A stretch of 64,000 nucleotides of DNA, from NCBI RefSeq assembly GCF_900163565.1, contig NZ_FUHU01000026.1, positions 310,001 through 374,000 of the forward strand, written 5' to 3'. This document shows, one piece after another, positions 8,429-16,594 of this stretch; the first letter of the stretch is position 1, and each line of letters starts with the position of its first letter. Made by a program: the position numbers and the translations under genes. This DNA is from Agrococcus casei LMG 22410 (lineage in GTDB: Bacteria; Actinomycetota; Actinomycetes; Actinomycetales; Microbacteriaceae). Below the pieces are notes generated by a model. That model ran no database searches. It was not told the origin of the DNA and saw only the letters and a program-made list of their open reading frames with translations.

Positions 8429-9271
8429 TTGGACTGGCTTCACGCGATCCTGCTCGGCATCGTCCAGGGTCTCACCGAGTTCCTGCCCGTTTCGTCGAGC
8501 GCGCACATCCGCCTCTTCGGCCTCGTGTTCATGGACGGCCGAGACCCGGGCGCCACCTTCACTGCGATCACGCAGATCGGCACCGAGCTCGCCGTGCTCA
8601 TCTACTTCTGGCCGATGATCGTGCGCATCATCCGCAAGTGGTTCAAGCAGTGGGGTCCGAGTGTCGAGAAGGGCGACGCGGATGTGCGGATGGGCTGGTT
8701 CGTCATCCTCGCGACCATTCCGATCGGCGCGGCCGGCTATCTCTTCCAGGATCTGATCCGCGGTTCGCTGCGCAGCCTGTGGTTCACCGCATTCACGCTG
8801 ATCTTCTTCGGCATCCTCCTGTGGATCGCAGACCGCTGGGGCCGCAAGGAGCGCACGATGGAGAACCTGCGTCCCATCGATGCGATCTGGATCGGCCTCG
8901 CGCAGATGCTCGCGCTGGTTCCGGGCGTGTCGCGCTCGGGCGCAACGACGACCATGGCGCGCGGCCTCGGCTACACACGAACGGCATCCAGCGAGTTCGC
9001 CTTCCTGATCGCGGTTCCGGCTGTGTTCGGAGCAGGCTTCTACGAGCTGCTGCAGGCGATCCAGAACCCGGGCGCCGAAGTCTTCTCGATGGGCCAGACG
9101 GCGGTCGCCACGCTGGTCGCATTCGTGATCGCGCTCGTGACCATCCGCCAGTTCATGGCTTGGGTCAGACGCCACTCGTTCACACCGTTCGTCGTATGGC
9201 GTCTGGTGCTCGGCGTGATCATCATCATCGCGCTCAGCGCCGGAGTCATCGAGCCCCTCGCCGGCAGCTAG
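8429..9271 (+). CDS. uppP: undecaprenyl-diphosphatase
   Basis: 280-residue integral membrane phosphatase (BacA/UppP) that recycles undecaprenyl pyrophosphate to the monophosphate carrier needed for peptidoglycan and glycan export. The first signature is GLTEFLPVSSSAHIRLFG (about residues 13-30), the second PGVSRSGATTTMARGL. There are about seven or eight membrane segments. The TTG start at 8429 is supported by a GAAAGAAG ribosome site. It lies between the peptidase and mshC, all on the plus strand with short gaps. Confidence 0.95.
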   Translation: MDWLHAILLGIVQGLTEFLPVSSSAHIRLFGLVFMDGRDPGATFTAITQIGTELAVLIYFWPMIVRIIRKWFKQWGPSVEKGDADVRMGWFVILATIPIGAAGYLFQDLIRGSLRSLWFTAFTLIFFGILLWIADRWGRKERTMENLRPIDAIWIGLAQMLALVPGVSRSGATTTMARGLGYTRTASSEFAFLIAVPAVFGAGFYELLQAIQNPGAEVFSMGQTAVATLVAFVIALVTIRQFMAWVRRHSFTPFVVWRLVLGVIIIIALSAGVIEPLAGS

Positions 9272-9281
9272 GCTGGAGCCA

Positions 9282-10496
9282 GTGAAGACCTGGAACCCAG
9301 CCCCCGTACCCACCCTGCCCGGGCACGCAGAGCGCCCCCGAATCTTCGACGACAGCCGACTCGAGAAGGTGCAGCTGCCCGCAGGCGGCGACCGCGCATC
9401 GCTGTACTCGTGCGGCATCACGCCATACGACGCGACGCACATCGGGCACGCGTTCACCTACCTCGTGGCAGACACCCTGCAGCGCGTCTGGCGCGACGCC
9501 GGCCTCGAGGTCGTCACCGCCATGAACTCGACCGACGTCGACGACCCGCTGCTCGAGCGGGCCAAGCGCGACGGCGTCGACTGGCGCGAGCTCGCCGCCT
9601 CGCAGCACGAGCTGTTCCGCGACGACATGTCGGCGCTGCGCATCCTGCCTCCCGACTCGTGGGTGGCCGTCACCGACCACATCCAGCCCGCCGCCGAAGC
9701 AGTGGCGAAGCTGCTCGAGACCGGCGCCGCCTATCGTCTCGACGGCGACGTGTACTTCGACAGCCGCGCATCCGACGAACTCGGCGCGCTCAGCCAGACC
9801 GACCGCGAGACGATGCTGGCGCTCTCTGCAGAGCGCGGCGGAGACCCCGACCGAGCCGGCAAGCGCGACCCCCTCGACCCGAAGCTGTGGCACGGGCCGG
9901 TCGACGGCGAGCCGTCATGGTCGACGGTGCTCGGCGAAGGCCGACCCGGCTGGCACATCGAGTGCACAGTCATCGCGCGCGACACGCTCGGCCTGCCGTT
10001 CACGGCGACGCTCGGCGGCATCGACCTCAAGTTTCCGCACCAGGAGTTCCAGGCGCAGCACGCGCACGCGCTCGGCCAGCCGTTCAGCGACGCGCGACTC
10101 TGCGCGGGTGCCGTCGCCTACGAGGGCGCCAAGATGTCGAAGTCGCTCGGCAACCTCGTCAAGGTGTCAGAGCTGCTCAGCGACGGCGTCGACCCGGCCG
10201 CAATCAGGCTCGCGCTGCTCGGCCATGCCTGGCACGAAGACTGGGAGTGGACGGATGCAGAGCTCGTCGACGCGCAGGAGCGCCTGGCCAGGTGGCGCGA
10301 GTGGGCACGCCTGGCGCCCTCGAACGAGGGCTACACCGACGGCGACACCGTGATGGACTGGCTGCGGGTGACCCTCGGCGACGACCTCAACACGCCAGCC
10401 GCCATCCAAGCGGTCGATCATGCAGTTGCGAGCTTCCGCGCAGACAGCCTCGCGGTCGACGCCATCGACGCGCTGCTCGGCATCGACCTGCGCTGA
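9282..10496 (+). CDS. mshC: L-cysteine:GlcN-Ins ligase (mycothiol biosynthesis)
   Basis: 404-residue ATP-dependent ligase joining cysteine to GlcN-inositol, the penultimate step of mycothiol synthesis. It is related to cysteinyl-tRNA synthetase but shorter, without the C-terminal anticodon domain. Features are SLYSCGITPYDATHIGHAFT (zinc Cys and HIGH-like motif), NSTDVDDPLLERAK, GWHIECTVIA, and the KMSKS loop in AKMSKSLGNLV. The GTG start has TAGGCT 7 bases upstream, so it may be leaderless. The adjoining PAC2 gene is its usual actinobacterial neighbour. Confidence 0.94.
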   Translation: MKTWNPAPVPTLPGHAERPRIFDDSRLEKVQLPAGGDRASLYSCGITPYDATHIGHAFTYLVADTLQRVWRDAGLEVVTAMNSTDVDDPLLERAKRDGVDWRELAASQHELFRDDMSALRILPPDSWVAVTDHIQPAAEAVAKLLETGAAYRLDGDVYFDSRASDELGALSQTDRETMLALSAERGGDPDRAGKRDPLDPKLWHGPVDGEPSWSTVLGEGRPGWHIECTVIARDTLGLPFTATLGGIDLKFPHQEFQAQHAHALGQPFSDARLCAGAVAYEGAKMSKSLGNLVKVSELLSDGVDPAAIRLALLGHAWHEDWEWTDAELVDAQERLARWREWARLAPSNEGYTDGDTVMDWLRVTLGDDLNTPAAIQAVDHAVASFRADSLAVDAIDALLGIDLR

Positions 10497-10525
10497 CCCC
10501 CGAGCCGGCTAGACCGGCGGGGCGT
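10497..10525. terminator. possible GC-rich hairpin between convergent mshC and PAC2 gene
   Basis: CCCCGAGCCGG and CCGGCGGGG can pair around CTAGA with a two-base bulge, between the two stop codons. There is no T-tract, so termination is only a guess. Confidence 0.3.
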
Positions 10526-11462
10526 CCTCAGGAGGCGTGTCGTCATCCGACGATGCATCGCCCTCGGCCTGGTCGGCCTGCGCGTCGCTGTCGCGGCGCT
10601 GCTGCAGGAACCGCTCGAACTCCTTCGCGAGCGCCTCGCCGGAGGCCTTGGGGGAGTCGACGGTGTCGCGGCGCTCTTCGAGCATGTCGATGTAGGCGCG
10701 CATCTCTTCATCCTGGCTGGCGAACTCGCTGACACCCGACTCCCACTCGCGCACCTCTTCGGGGAGGTCTCCGAGCGGGGGAGCGTAGTCGATGATCTCG
10801 CCGAGCCTGTCGAGCAGCGCGACGGTCGCCTTGGGCACGGGCGCCGAGTGCACGTAGTGCGGCACGCTCGCCCAGATGCTCACGGAGGGGATGTCGACCT
10901 CTGCGGCCTCCATGCTGATCATCGTCATGATGCCAGCCGGGCCCTCGTACTCGCTGCGGGCGACGTCGAGCAGCTCGCGAAGGGCGGCGTCGTCACTCGT
11001 GACGTGCACGGGAGTCGAGCGCGTGTGCGGCACGTCGGCCAGCATCGAGCCGAGGAACACGATCGAGTCGATGTCGTAGCGCTGCACGAGGTCGATGACC
11101 GTCTGCGTGAAGAGCGTCCAGTTGCGGTTCGGCTCGATGCCGAGGAGCGCGTACAGGCTGCCGTCGACGCTGTCGACCATGTCGAACCCGGCGTCCTCTG
11201 CGATCGAGGCCTGCTTGGAGGGCTTCGTCGGCGCGAGGAACAGCGTCTCGGGCCACGCCAGCGTTCGCTTGCCCTCGTCGTTGCGGCGCACGATGGGCCG
11301 CACGAAGGTGTAGTCGTGAAACTGCTCAGTGGGGATGGAGTCGATCGGCTCGAGCTCTGCTTCGCGGATCACGAGGCGCAGTGCCTCGCTGGCGGCGTCT
11401 CCTGCGTCGGTCCATCCTTCGAAGGCGACCAGCAGGATCTTCCCTCGCATCGGTCCCGTCAC
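10509..11462 (-). CDS. PAC2-family protein
   Basis: 317-residue PAC2 (proteasome assembly chaperone 2-like) domain protein, starting MRGKILLVAFEGWTDAGDAA and continuing HDYTFVRPIVRRNDEGKRTL. PAC2 proteins are widespread in actinobacteria, but their bacterial role is not established; despite the name they are found in organisms without proteasomes. The C-terminus (after about residue 250) is acidic and probably disordered. The GTG start at 11462 has GAGAGGAAG upstream. It is divergent from trmI, with overlapping promoter hexamers in the 49-base gap. Confidence 0.88.
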   Translation of the reverse strand: MTGPMRGKILLVAFEGWTDAGDAASEALRLVIREAELEPIDSIPTEQFHDYTFVRPIVRRNDEGKRTLAWPETLFLAPTKPSKQASIAEDAGFDMVDSVDGSLYALLGIEPNRNWTLFTQTVIDLVQRYDIDSIVFLGSMLADVPHTRSTPVHVTSDDAALRELLDVARSEYEGPAGIMTMISMEAAEVDIPSVSIWASVPHYVHSAPVPKATVALLDRLGEIIDYAPPLGDLPEEVREWESGVSEFASQDEEMRAYIDMLEERRDTVDSPKASGEALAKEFERFLQQRRDSDAQADQAEGDASSDDDTPPEDAPPV

Positions 11463-11511
11463 TGGCTTCCTCTCCGGTTCGATCAGGCGTCGGTCCAGTC
11501 TACGCTCTAGG

Positions 11512-12507
11512 ATGAAGCCGGTGACTTCCCCTACTCCTCTCCTCAGCTATGGCGATGCCGTGCAGATCACCGGCCCGAAGCGCCGCATCAACACGATCGT
11601 GCTCGGCGAAGGCGGCCAGTTCAGCACGCAGCACGGCGCCATCTGGCACGCTGACCTCGTCGGCCTTCCCGACGGCAGCGTCGTGCAGATCGGCGGCCGC
11701 GACCATCTCGTCATCCGGCCGCTGCTGAACGACTACATCATGTCGATGCCCAGGGGCGCCGCGATCATCTACCCGAAGGACTCGGCGCAGATCGTCGCCT
11801 TCGGCGACATCCACCCGGGTCTCACGGTCGTCGAAGCAGGTGTCGGCTCGGGTGCGCTCTCGCTGTTCCTGCTGCGAGCACTCGCCGGAACCGGCAGGCT
11901 CGTCTCGTTCGAGCGCCGTGCCGAGTTCCGCGACATCGCCGAGGCCAACGTGCGCGGCTACTTCGGCGAGACCCCGAACTGGGAGATCAGGCTCGGCGAC
12001 CTCCAGGAGGAGCTGCCCCTGGCCGTCGAGCCCGGTGCCGCTGACCGCATCCTGCTCGACATGCTCGCCCCGTGGGAATGCATCGAAGAGGCGGCCCGTG
12101 CACTCAAGCCCGGCGGGCTCATCCTCTGCTACGTCGCGACCGTTCCGCAGCTCTCGCGCACGGTCGAGGCCATCCGCTCGCACGGCTCGTTCACGGCGCC
12201 GGTCTCGAACGAGACGCTCGTGCGCGGCTGGCACGTCGACGGTCTCGCAGTGCGACCCGACCACCGCATGGTCGCGCACACGGGCTTCCTGATGACCGCG
12301 CGGCGCGTGGCCGACGGTGTGACAGTTCCCGACTTCAAGCGGCGTGCGGGCAAGACCGAGTTCGATGACGAAGACATCGAGGTCTGGACTCCCGGCGCCG
12401 TCGGCGACCGCAATCCCAGCGACAAGCGACTCCGACGAGTGGCACGCGATGCCCAGCAGCAGGCACAGGACCTGCAGGGCACTAAACTCGACACGAACGA
12501 TCTCTAA
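11512..12507 (+). CDS. trmI: tRNA (adenine-58-N1)-methyltransferase TrmI
   Basis: 331-residue SAM enzyme methylating A58 in the T loop of tRNA. The N-terminal beta domain holds GDAVQITGPKRRINTIVLGEG, and the Rossmann SAM site is VVEAGVGSGALSLFLLRALA with ILLDMLAPWE further on. ATG 11512 has TACGCT 5 bases upstream (possible leaderless start). GTG 11521 is an alternative, with AGGA 8 bases upstream. In many actinobacteria this gene borders the Pup-proteasome locus; here it is followed by an FKBP gene and then pafBC. Confidence 0.92.
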   Translation: MKPVTSPTPLLSYGDAVQITGPKRRINTIVLGEGGQFSTQHGAIWHADLVGLPDGSVVQIGGRDHLVIRPLLNDYIMSMPRGAAIIYPKDSAQIVAFGDIHPGLTVVEAGVGSGALSLFLLRALAGTGRLVSFERRAEFRDIAEANVRGYFGETPNWEIRLGDLQEELPLAVEPGAADRILLDMLAPWECIEEAARALKPGGLILCYVATVPQLSRTVEAIRSHGSFTAPVSNETLVRGWHVDGLAVRPDHRMVAHTGFLMTARRVADGVTVPDFKRRAGKTEFDDEDIEVWTPGAVGDRNPSDKRLRRVARDAQQQAQDLQGTKLDTNDL

Positions 12508-12516
12508 GGAGCAACA

Positions 12517-13512
12517 TTGCGACTTCGCCCAATTGCCGCTGCGGCCATGCTCGCGCTGAGCGGCGCCGCGCTCACGGCGTGCACGGCTGCCCCCGAATCC
12601 GTCGACGGCTGCATGCCGGCCTTCCTGCCCGGCCAGGGCGCTTCGCAGGTCGAGCTCTCCGGAGAGTTCGGCGAAGCCGTCTCAGCTGAGTTCGACGGGC
12701 CGCTTCCGGCCGACGAGCCCTCCGTCGTCTTCGCAGAAGCCGGCGAGGGCAAGCGCGCCGGCGTCGGCGACTCGGCGATCGCGCATGTCACGGTGCAGGA
12801 CGGCACGACCGGCGAGGTCGTGTTCTCGTCGCAGCAGGGCGGCGCACCGTTCGGCCTGAGCGTCGGCAGCGCAGAAGACGGTCGCGCACTCGAGTCGGCA
12901 GCACTCTGCGCAGCTCCCGGCTCGCGCATCGTCGCAGTCACGACTGTGCTCGACGCACTGGGCGAGGGCAGCTCGTTCGCAGGCTCGCAGCTCGCTCCCA
13001 CTGACGCCGTCGTCATCACCTACGACGTCATGGACGTCTTCGCAGGCCGCGCCGAGGGACTCCCGCAGCCCGCGCATCCCGAGCTTCCCGGCGTGACGGT
13101 GACCGAGCTGGGCCAGCCGGGCCTCACGTTCAAGAACAACACGCCGCCAGAAGAGCTGACGGTCGCGCAGACCATCAAGGGCAACGGCGAGACGGTCGCC
13201 GCCGGCGACAGCATCCTCGTGCAGTACACGGGCGTCAACTGGGACACCCGCGAGGTCTTCGACTCGAGCTGGAACACGGCGAAGCCCAATGCGGCTCCGG
13301 ATGCGGCAGGCAGCCAGCCGGTCGTCTTCCCGATGCAGCAGGGCCAGGTCATCGACGGCTTCTACAACGGCCTCGTCGGCCAGCCCGTCGGCAGCCAGGT
13401 GATCATCTCGGTGCCGCCGGAGCAGGGCTACGGCAACTCGCCGAACATGCCGCCCATGATCGGTCCTGAAGACACGCTCGTCTTCGTCGTCGATATCCTC
13501 GGCAAGGTCTAG
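12517..13512 (+). CDS. FKBP-type peptidyl-prolyl isomerase lipoprotein
   Basis: 331-residue secreted lipoprotein. The signal peptide ends in the lipobox LTAC (Cys about residue 22). The C-terminal FKBP domain (about 220-331) has GDSILVQYTGVNWDTREVFD and VIDGFYNGLVGQPVGSQV with the expected YGN segment. An upstream segment (about 75-175) is a degenerate FKBP-like repeat lacking the aromatic pocket. It probably assists folding of exported proteins, fitting its place just before the pafBC-tatAC run. The TTG start is supported by AAGGAG 5 bases upstream. Confidence 0.88.
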   Translation: MRLRPIAAAAMLALSGAALTACTAAPESVDGCMPAFLPGQGASQVELSGEFGEAVSAEFDGPLPADEPSVVFAEAGEGKRAGVGDSAIAHVTVQDGTTGEVVFSSQQGGAPFGLSVGSAEDGRALESAALCAAPGSRIVAVTTVLDALGEGSSFAGSQLAPTDAVVITYDVMDVFAGRAEGLPQPAHPELPGVTVTELGQPGLTFKNNTPPEELTVAQTIKGNGETVAAGDSILVQYTGVNWDTREVFDSSWNTAKPNAAPDAAGSQPVVFPMQQGQVIDGFYNGLVGQPVGSQVIISVPPEQGYGNSPNMPPMIGPEDTLVFVVDILGKV

Positions 13513-13550
13513 GCTCCCAGCAAGGGCAGCAGCCGATTCAAGGGGGCACC

Positions 13551-14558
13551 GTGGCCAACGAGCATCTGCAGCGCCATATGGCGCTCTTCCTCGCCCTCGT
13601 CAACACGCAGACGGGGCTGACGAAGCACGAGCTCTACACGCGCATCCACGGCTACGATCCCGACCTTAAGCGGCAGAGCGCGACCGATCGCAAGTTCGAA
13701 CGCGACAAGAAGGCGCTGCGACAGTCGGGGCTCACGATCCAGACTGTTCTGCCGCACGGCGAGATCGACAACAAGGAGACGCGCTACCGCATCGACCCTT
13801 CGGCAATCGCGCCGCTCGAGGCGATGTCGTTCGACTCCGACGAGCGATTCCTGATCGCGTCGGCGCTGCGGTACTGGCAGGGCGAGGCGACAGACAGCGA
13901 CTCGCGCATGGCCGAGATCAAGATGCGGGCCAACCCCGAGTTCTCGGGCATGACGTCGGCGCCCGTCTCTGCGACCGGTCGCGCGATCGATCCGGCGCTG
14001 CGCGCGCTGCGAGATGCGTGCGACGCGCAGAAGGTCGTTCGATTCGACTACCAGCGACCGGGTTCGTCGCAGGCACGCGAGCGCCGCGTCGAGGCGTGGG
14101 CGGTCGTGTACTTCGACGGCAGGTGGCTGTTCACGGGGCGCGATCTGTGGGCTGAGGCGCCGCGAACGTTCCTACTGCGCCGCATCCTCTCCGACATCGT
14201 CATCGAGAACCCCGACGCCGACGAGCCTGCCTTCGATCGGCCGGTCGGAGCGGCCGACAGTGCACTCGCCGATCTGCGCGAGCTCTGGCAGCAGCAGACC
14301 GCCGTCGTCTCCGTCGTTCCCGGCAGCGACGCCGACATGCGGCTGCGCCGTCGTGAGTCGACCACGGCAGACGGCCCGCGGCTCAGCGTGCACTACTCCG
14401 ATCTCGAGCTGCTCGCAGACGAGCTCACGGGCTACGCGAACGACGTCACCGTCCTCGAGCCGGAGCGCCTGCGAGACGCCGTTGCCGAGCGCCTGCAGCG
14501 CATCGCCTCGATGCACTCGGGTGCGCCGGTGACGCACGAAGGAGCCGGCGATGAATAA
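13551..14558 (+). CDS. pafB: WYL-domain DNA-damage regulator PafB
   Basis: 335-residue protein with an N-terminal winged helix (about 1-70, including ATDRKFERDKKALRQSGLTI), a middle WYL domain (DYQRPGSS...VEAWAVVYFDGRWLFTGRDL) and a C-terminal WCX extension. PafB and PafC form a heterodimeric activator of the LexA-independent mitomycin response in mycobacteria. The GTG start has AAGGGGG upstream. It overlaps pafC by 8 bases. The proteasome genes that usually precede it are not present. Confidence 0.9.
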   Translation: MANEHLQRHMALFLALVNTQTGLTKHELYTRIHGYDPDLKRQSATDRKFERDKKALRQSGLTIQTVLPHGEIDNKETRYRIDPSAIAPLEAMSFDSDERFLIASALRYWQGEATDSDSRMAEIKMRANPEFSGMTSAPVSATGRAIDPALRALRDACDAQKVVRFDYQRPGSSQARERRVEAWAVVYFDGRWLFTGRDLWAEAPRTFLLRRILSDIVIENPDADEPAFDRPVGAADSALADLRELWQQQTAVVSVVPGSDADMRLRRRESTTADGPRLSVHYSDLELLADELTGYANDVTVLEPERLRDAVAERLQRIASMHSGAPVTHEGAGDE

Positions 14559-15471
14559 GAGTCTCAACGAACGGGTCACAGCCGCGTTCGCGCTCGTGCA
14601 CTACTGCAAGGCAGAAGGCATCGTGAGCGTCGCCGAAGCCGCAGCGCACTTCGAGTCCAGCGAGAAGTGGATCCGCGAGACCATGAAGTGGATCTTCATG
14701 ACGGGCCTCCCGCAGGATCTCGGAGACCCCACGTTCTTCGACTTCAACTGGGACGCCTTCGAAGACGACGACCTGATCGAGATGCGCGACATCCCCGCGC
14801 TCCAGGACGCCACCGTCAAGCTGACGGCGCGCGAGGCGGCGGTGATCATCACAGGGCTGCAGATGCTGGTCCGTGCGCTGCCCGACCAGGCCGTGCGGAT
14901 CGAAAAGCTGATCACGAAGATCCGCGACGTCACGATGGGCCGCGGCGACCTGACCATGGCGGTGCAGGGGCTTCCGGTCAGCGACGAGCTGCGGCTCGTG
15001 CGATCGGCCATCCGCGAGGGCGCGTGCCTCTCGTTCAGCTACCGAAAGCCTTCTGCCGAAGCCGAGCAGCGGCACATCCGCCCCGACCGCATCGTCATCG
15101 CAGACGACGAGCGCATCCTCGTGCAGGCCTACGACCTCGACCGCATGGCTGAGCGCACTTTCAGACTCGATCGGGCATCCGATCTCCAGATCTTCGGGGC
15201 TCCATCGGATGCGCGGTTCATCAGAGTCGAGCAGGAGGCGGCCATCGAGTCGGTCGAGGTCGAAGCCGACGCAGTCTCCGCGCGTCAGCTGCAGGCGTTC
15301 GTCCCCGACGCTGAGGTATCGACAACAGGCATGACTCGACTGAGCATTCCGGTGTGGAACCTCGAGACCGTGCTCCGCGCCGTCATGGCCACGGGCGGGG
15401 GAGCGCGCGTCATCGCGCCCGAGTCCGCTGTCGCGCGACTCACCTCCATGGTCGCAAGCGCAATGCGTTAG
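14551..15471 (+). CDS. pafC: WYL-domain DNA-damage regulator PafC
   Basis: 306-residue partner of PafB with the same layout: helix-turn-helix (FALVHYCKAEGIVSVAEAA), WYL domain (CLSFSYRKPSAEAEQRHIRP...VQAYDLDRMAERTFRLDRA) and C-terminal WCX. WYL domains of this pair are thought to sense single-stranded DNA. Translational coupling with pafB (8-base overlap) fits an obligate heterodimer. Its stop codon forms part of the TAGACT hexamer that probably drives tatA. Confidence 0.9.
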   Translation: MNKSLNERVTAAFALVHYCKAEGIVSVAEAAAHFESSEKWIRETMKWIFMTGLPQDLGDPTFFDFNWDAFEDDDLIEMRDIPALQDATVKLTAREAAVIITGLQMLVRALPDQAVRIEKLITKIRDVTMGRGDLTMAVQGLPVSDELRLVRSAIREGACLSFSYRKPSAEAEQRHIRPDRIVIADDERILVQAYDLDRMAERTFRLDRASDLQIFGAPSDARFIRVEQEAAIESVEVEADAVSARQLQAFVPDAEVSTTGMTRLSIPVWNLETVLRAVMATGGGARVIAPESAVARLTSMVASAMR

Positions 15472-15474
15472 ACT
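15469..15474 (+). promoter_or_regulatory. candidate -10 element for tatA
   Basis: TAGACT overlaps the pafC stop codon 26 bases before the tatA ATG, leaving room for a short leader with a GGAAGGAA ribosome site. Confidence 0.4.
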
Positions 15475-15500
15475 GGCCGAAACCGGAAGGAACGGACGCA

Positions 15501-15746
15501 ATGGGCGGATTCGCAGGAAACCTCGCAGCACACTGGTGGATCATTCTCCTCATCGTGCTTCTGGTCTTCGGTGCCACCCGACTGCCGCAGCTCGCCAAGG
15601 GCATCGGCCAGTCGATCAGCATCCTCAAGAAAGAAGTCAAGACTGACGACAAAGACGGCAGCGGAGCCGACGTCGTGAACAGTGAGAGCGACTCGACCGA
15701 CTCCACAGACTCGTCCAGCTCGCAGTCCCGCGCTGACCAGAAGTAG
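15501..15746 (+). CDS. tatA: twin-arginine translocase subunit TatA
   Basis: 81-residue pore-forming Tat subunit. One N-terminal transmembrane helix (WWIILLIVLLVFGA) is followed by the FG hinge and an amphipathic helix (LPQLAKGIGQSISILKKEV), then an acidic, Ser-rich disordered tail. ATG 15501 is preceded by GGAAGGAACGGACGCA. It lies two bases before tatC, the standard actinobacterial arrangement after pafC. Confidence 0.95.
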   Translation: MGGFAGNLAAHWWIILLIVLLVFGATRLPQLAKGIGQSISILKKEVKTDDKDGSGADVVNSESDSTDSTDSSSSQSRADQK

Positions 15747-15748
15747 AC

Positions 15749-16594
15749 GTGGCGCGTCGATCGCGCGCTAATCCCGAAGCCCGGATGGGCTTTGCAGCGC
15801 ACCTGAAAGAACTGCGCAATCGAGTGACCATAGCGTTGCTCGCCATCTGCGTGTTCGCGATCGCTGGCTTCTTCGTTGCTGACTACATCCTCGAACTCCT
15901 CGCACGCCCGCTCGACGAGCTGAGCGAGCGCGGCTACACCGTCAACCTCAACATCACGAAGGTCACGGAGTCGTTCAACCTGAAGATGATGATCGGCTTC
16001 GTCATCGGCATCGTCGCCGCGAGCCCGATCTGGCTCTACGAGACCATCGCATTCTTCATCCCGGGCCTCAAGAAGCGCGAGCGTCGCTATCTGCTGGGCT
16101 TCATCATCTCGAGCATCCCGCTGTTCCTGCTGGGCTGCGCCACCGGCTGGTTCGTCCTGCCGCGCATCATCCTGATCTTCGTCGGCTTCGCGCCCGACGT
16201 GACGACGCAGTTCCTCGGCGCACAGGAGTACTTCTCGTTCTCGCTGAAGCTCGTCCTGGCCGTCGGCGCGGCATTCCTCATGCCGGTCGTTCTCGTCATG
16301 CTGAACTTCGCCGACTTCCTGTCTGCCAAGTCGATCATCAAGGCCTGGCGCTGGGCGGTCATCCTGATCGCCCTGTTCGCGGCCATGATGACCCCGGCAG
16401 GCGAGATCATGTCGATGGTGATCCTCGGCGTTCCGATCCTCGCCCTCTACTTCCTGGCGGCAGGCATCGCGTATCTGAATGACCGGCGTCGGGCCCGCAA
16501 GCGCGCAAAGGAAGACGCGGCATACGAAGCCGAACGGGCAGAAGAGGCGCAGGCCGCGAGCCAGGCTGACCCTGCCGAGCAGGCTGACGCATGA
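15749..16594 (+). CDS. tatC: twin-arginine translocase subunit TatC
   Basis: 281-residue six-helix membrane protein that recognises twin-arginine signal peptides of folded exported proteins. The conserved N-terminal motif is FAAHLKELRNRV; the periplasmic loop after helix 1 has PLDELSERGYTVNLNITKVTESF, and the first cytoplasmic loop has WLYETIAFFIPGLKKRERR. The C-terminus is a charged Glu/Ala-rich tail. The GTG start is 2 bases after the tatA stop; the 3' end overlaps helY by 4 bases. Confidence 0.95.
   Translation: MARRSRANPEARMGFAAHLKELRNRVTIALLAICVFAIAGFFVADYILELLARPLDELSERGYTVNLNITKVTESFNLKMMIGFVIGIVAASPIWLYETIAFFIPGLKKRERRYLLGFIISSIPLFLLGCATGWFVLPRIILIFVGFAPDVTTQFLGAQEYFSFSLKLVLAVGAAFLMPVVLVMLNFADFLSAKSIIKAWRWAVILIALFAAMMTPAGEIMSMVILGVPILALYFLAAGIAYLNDRRRARKRAKEDAAYEAERAEEAQAASQADPAEQADA

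Noticed and set aside
8012-9457. Long open frame on the minus strand opposite uppP and mshC
   Set aside because: Shadow of high-GC coding; composition is Arg/His/Asp-rich, no family motifs, and it lies entirely over convincing plus-strand genes.
9282-10496. mshC as cysteinyl-tRNA synthetase
   Set aside because: Length of 404 residues, the SLYSCGITPYDATHIGH start and lack of an anticodon-binding domain fit MshC.
10509-11462. PAC2 protein as evidence for a proteasome
   Set aside because: PAC2 proteins occur in bacteria without proteasomes, and no proteasome genes are visible.
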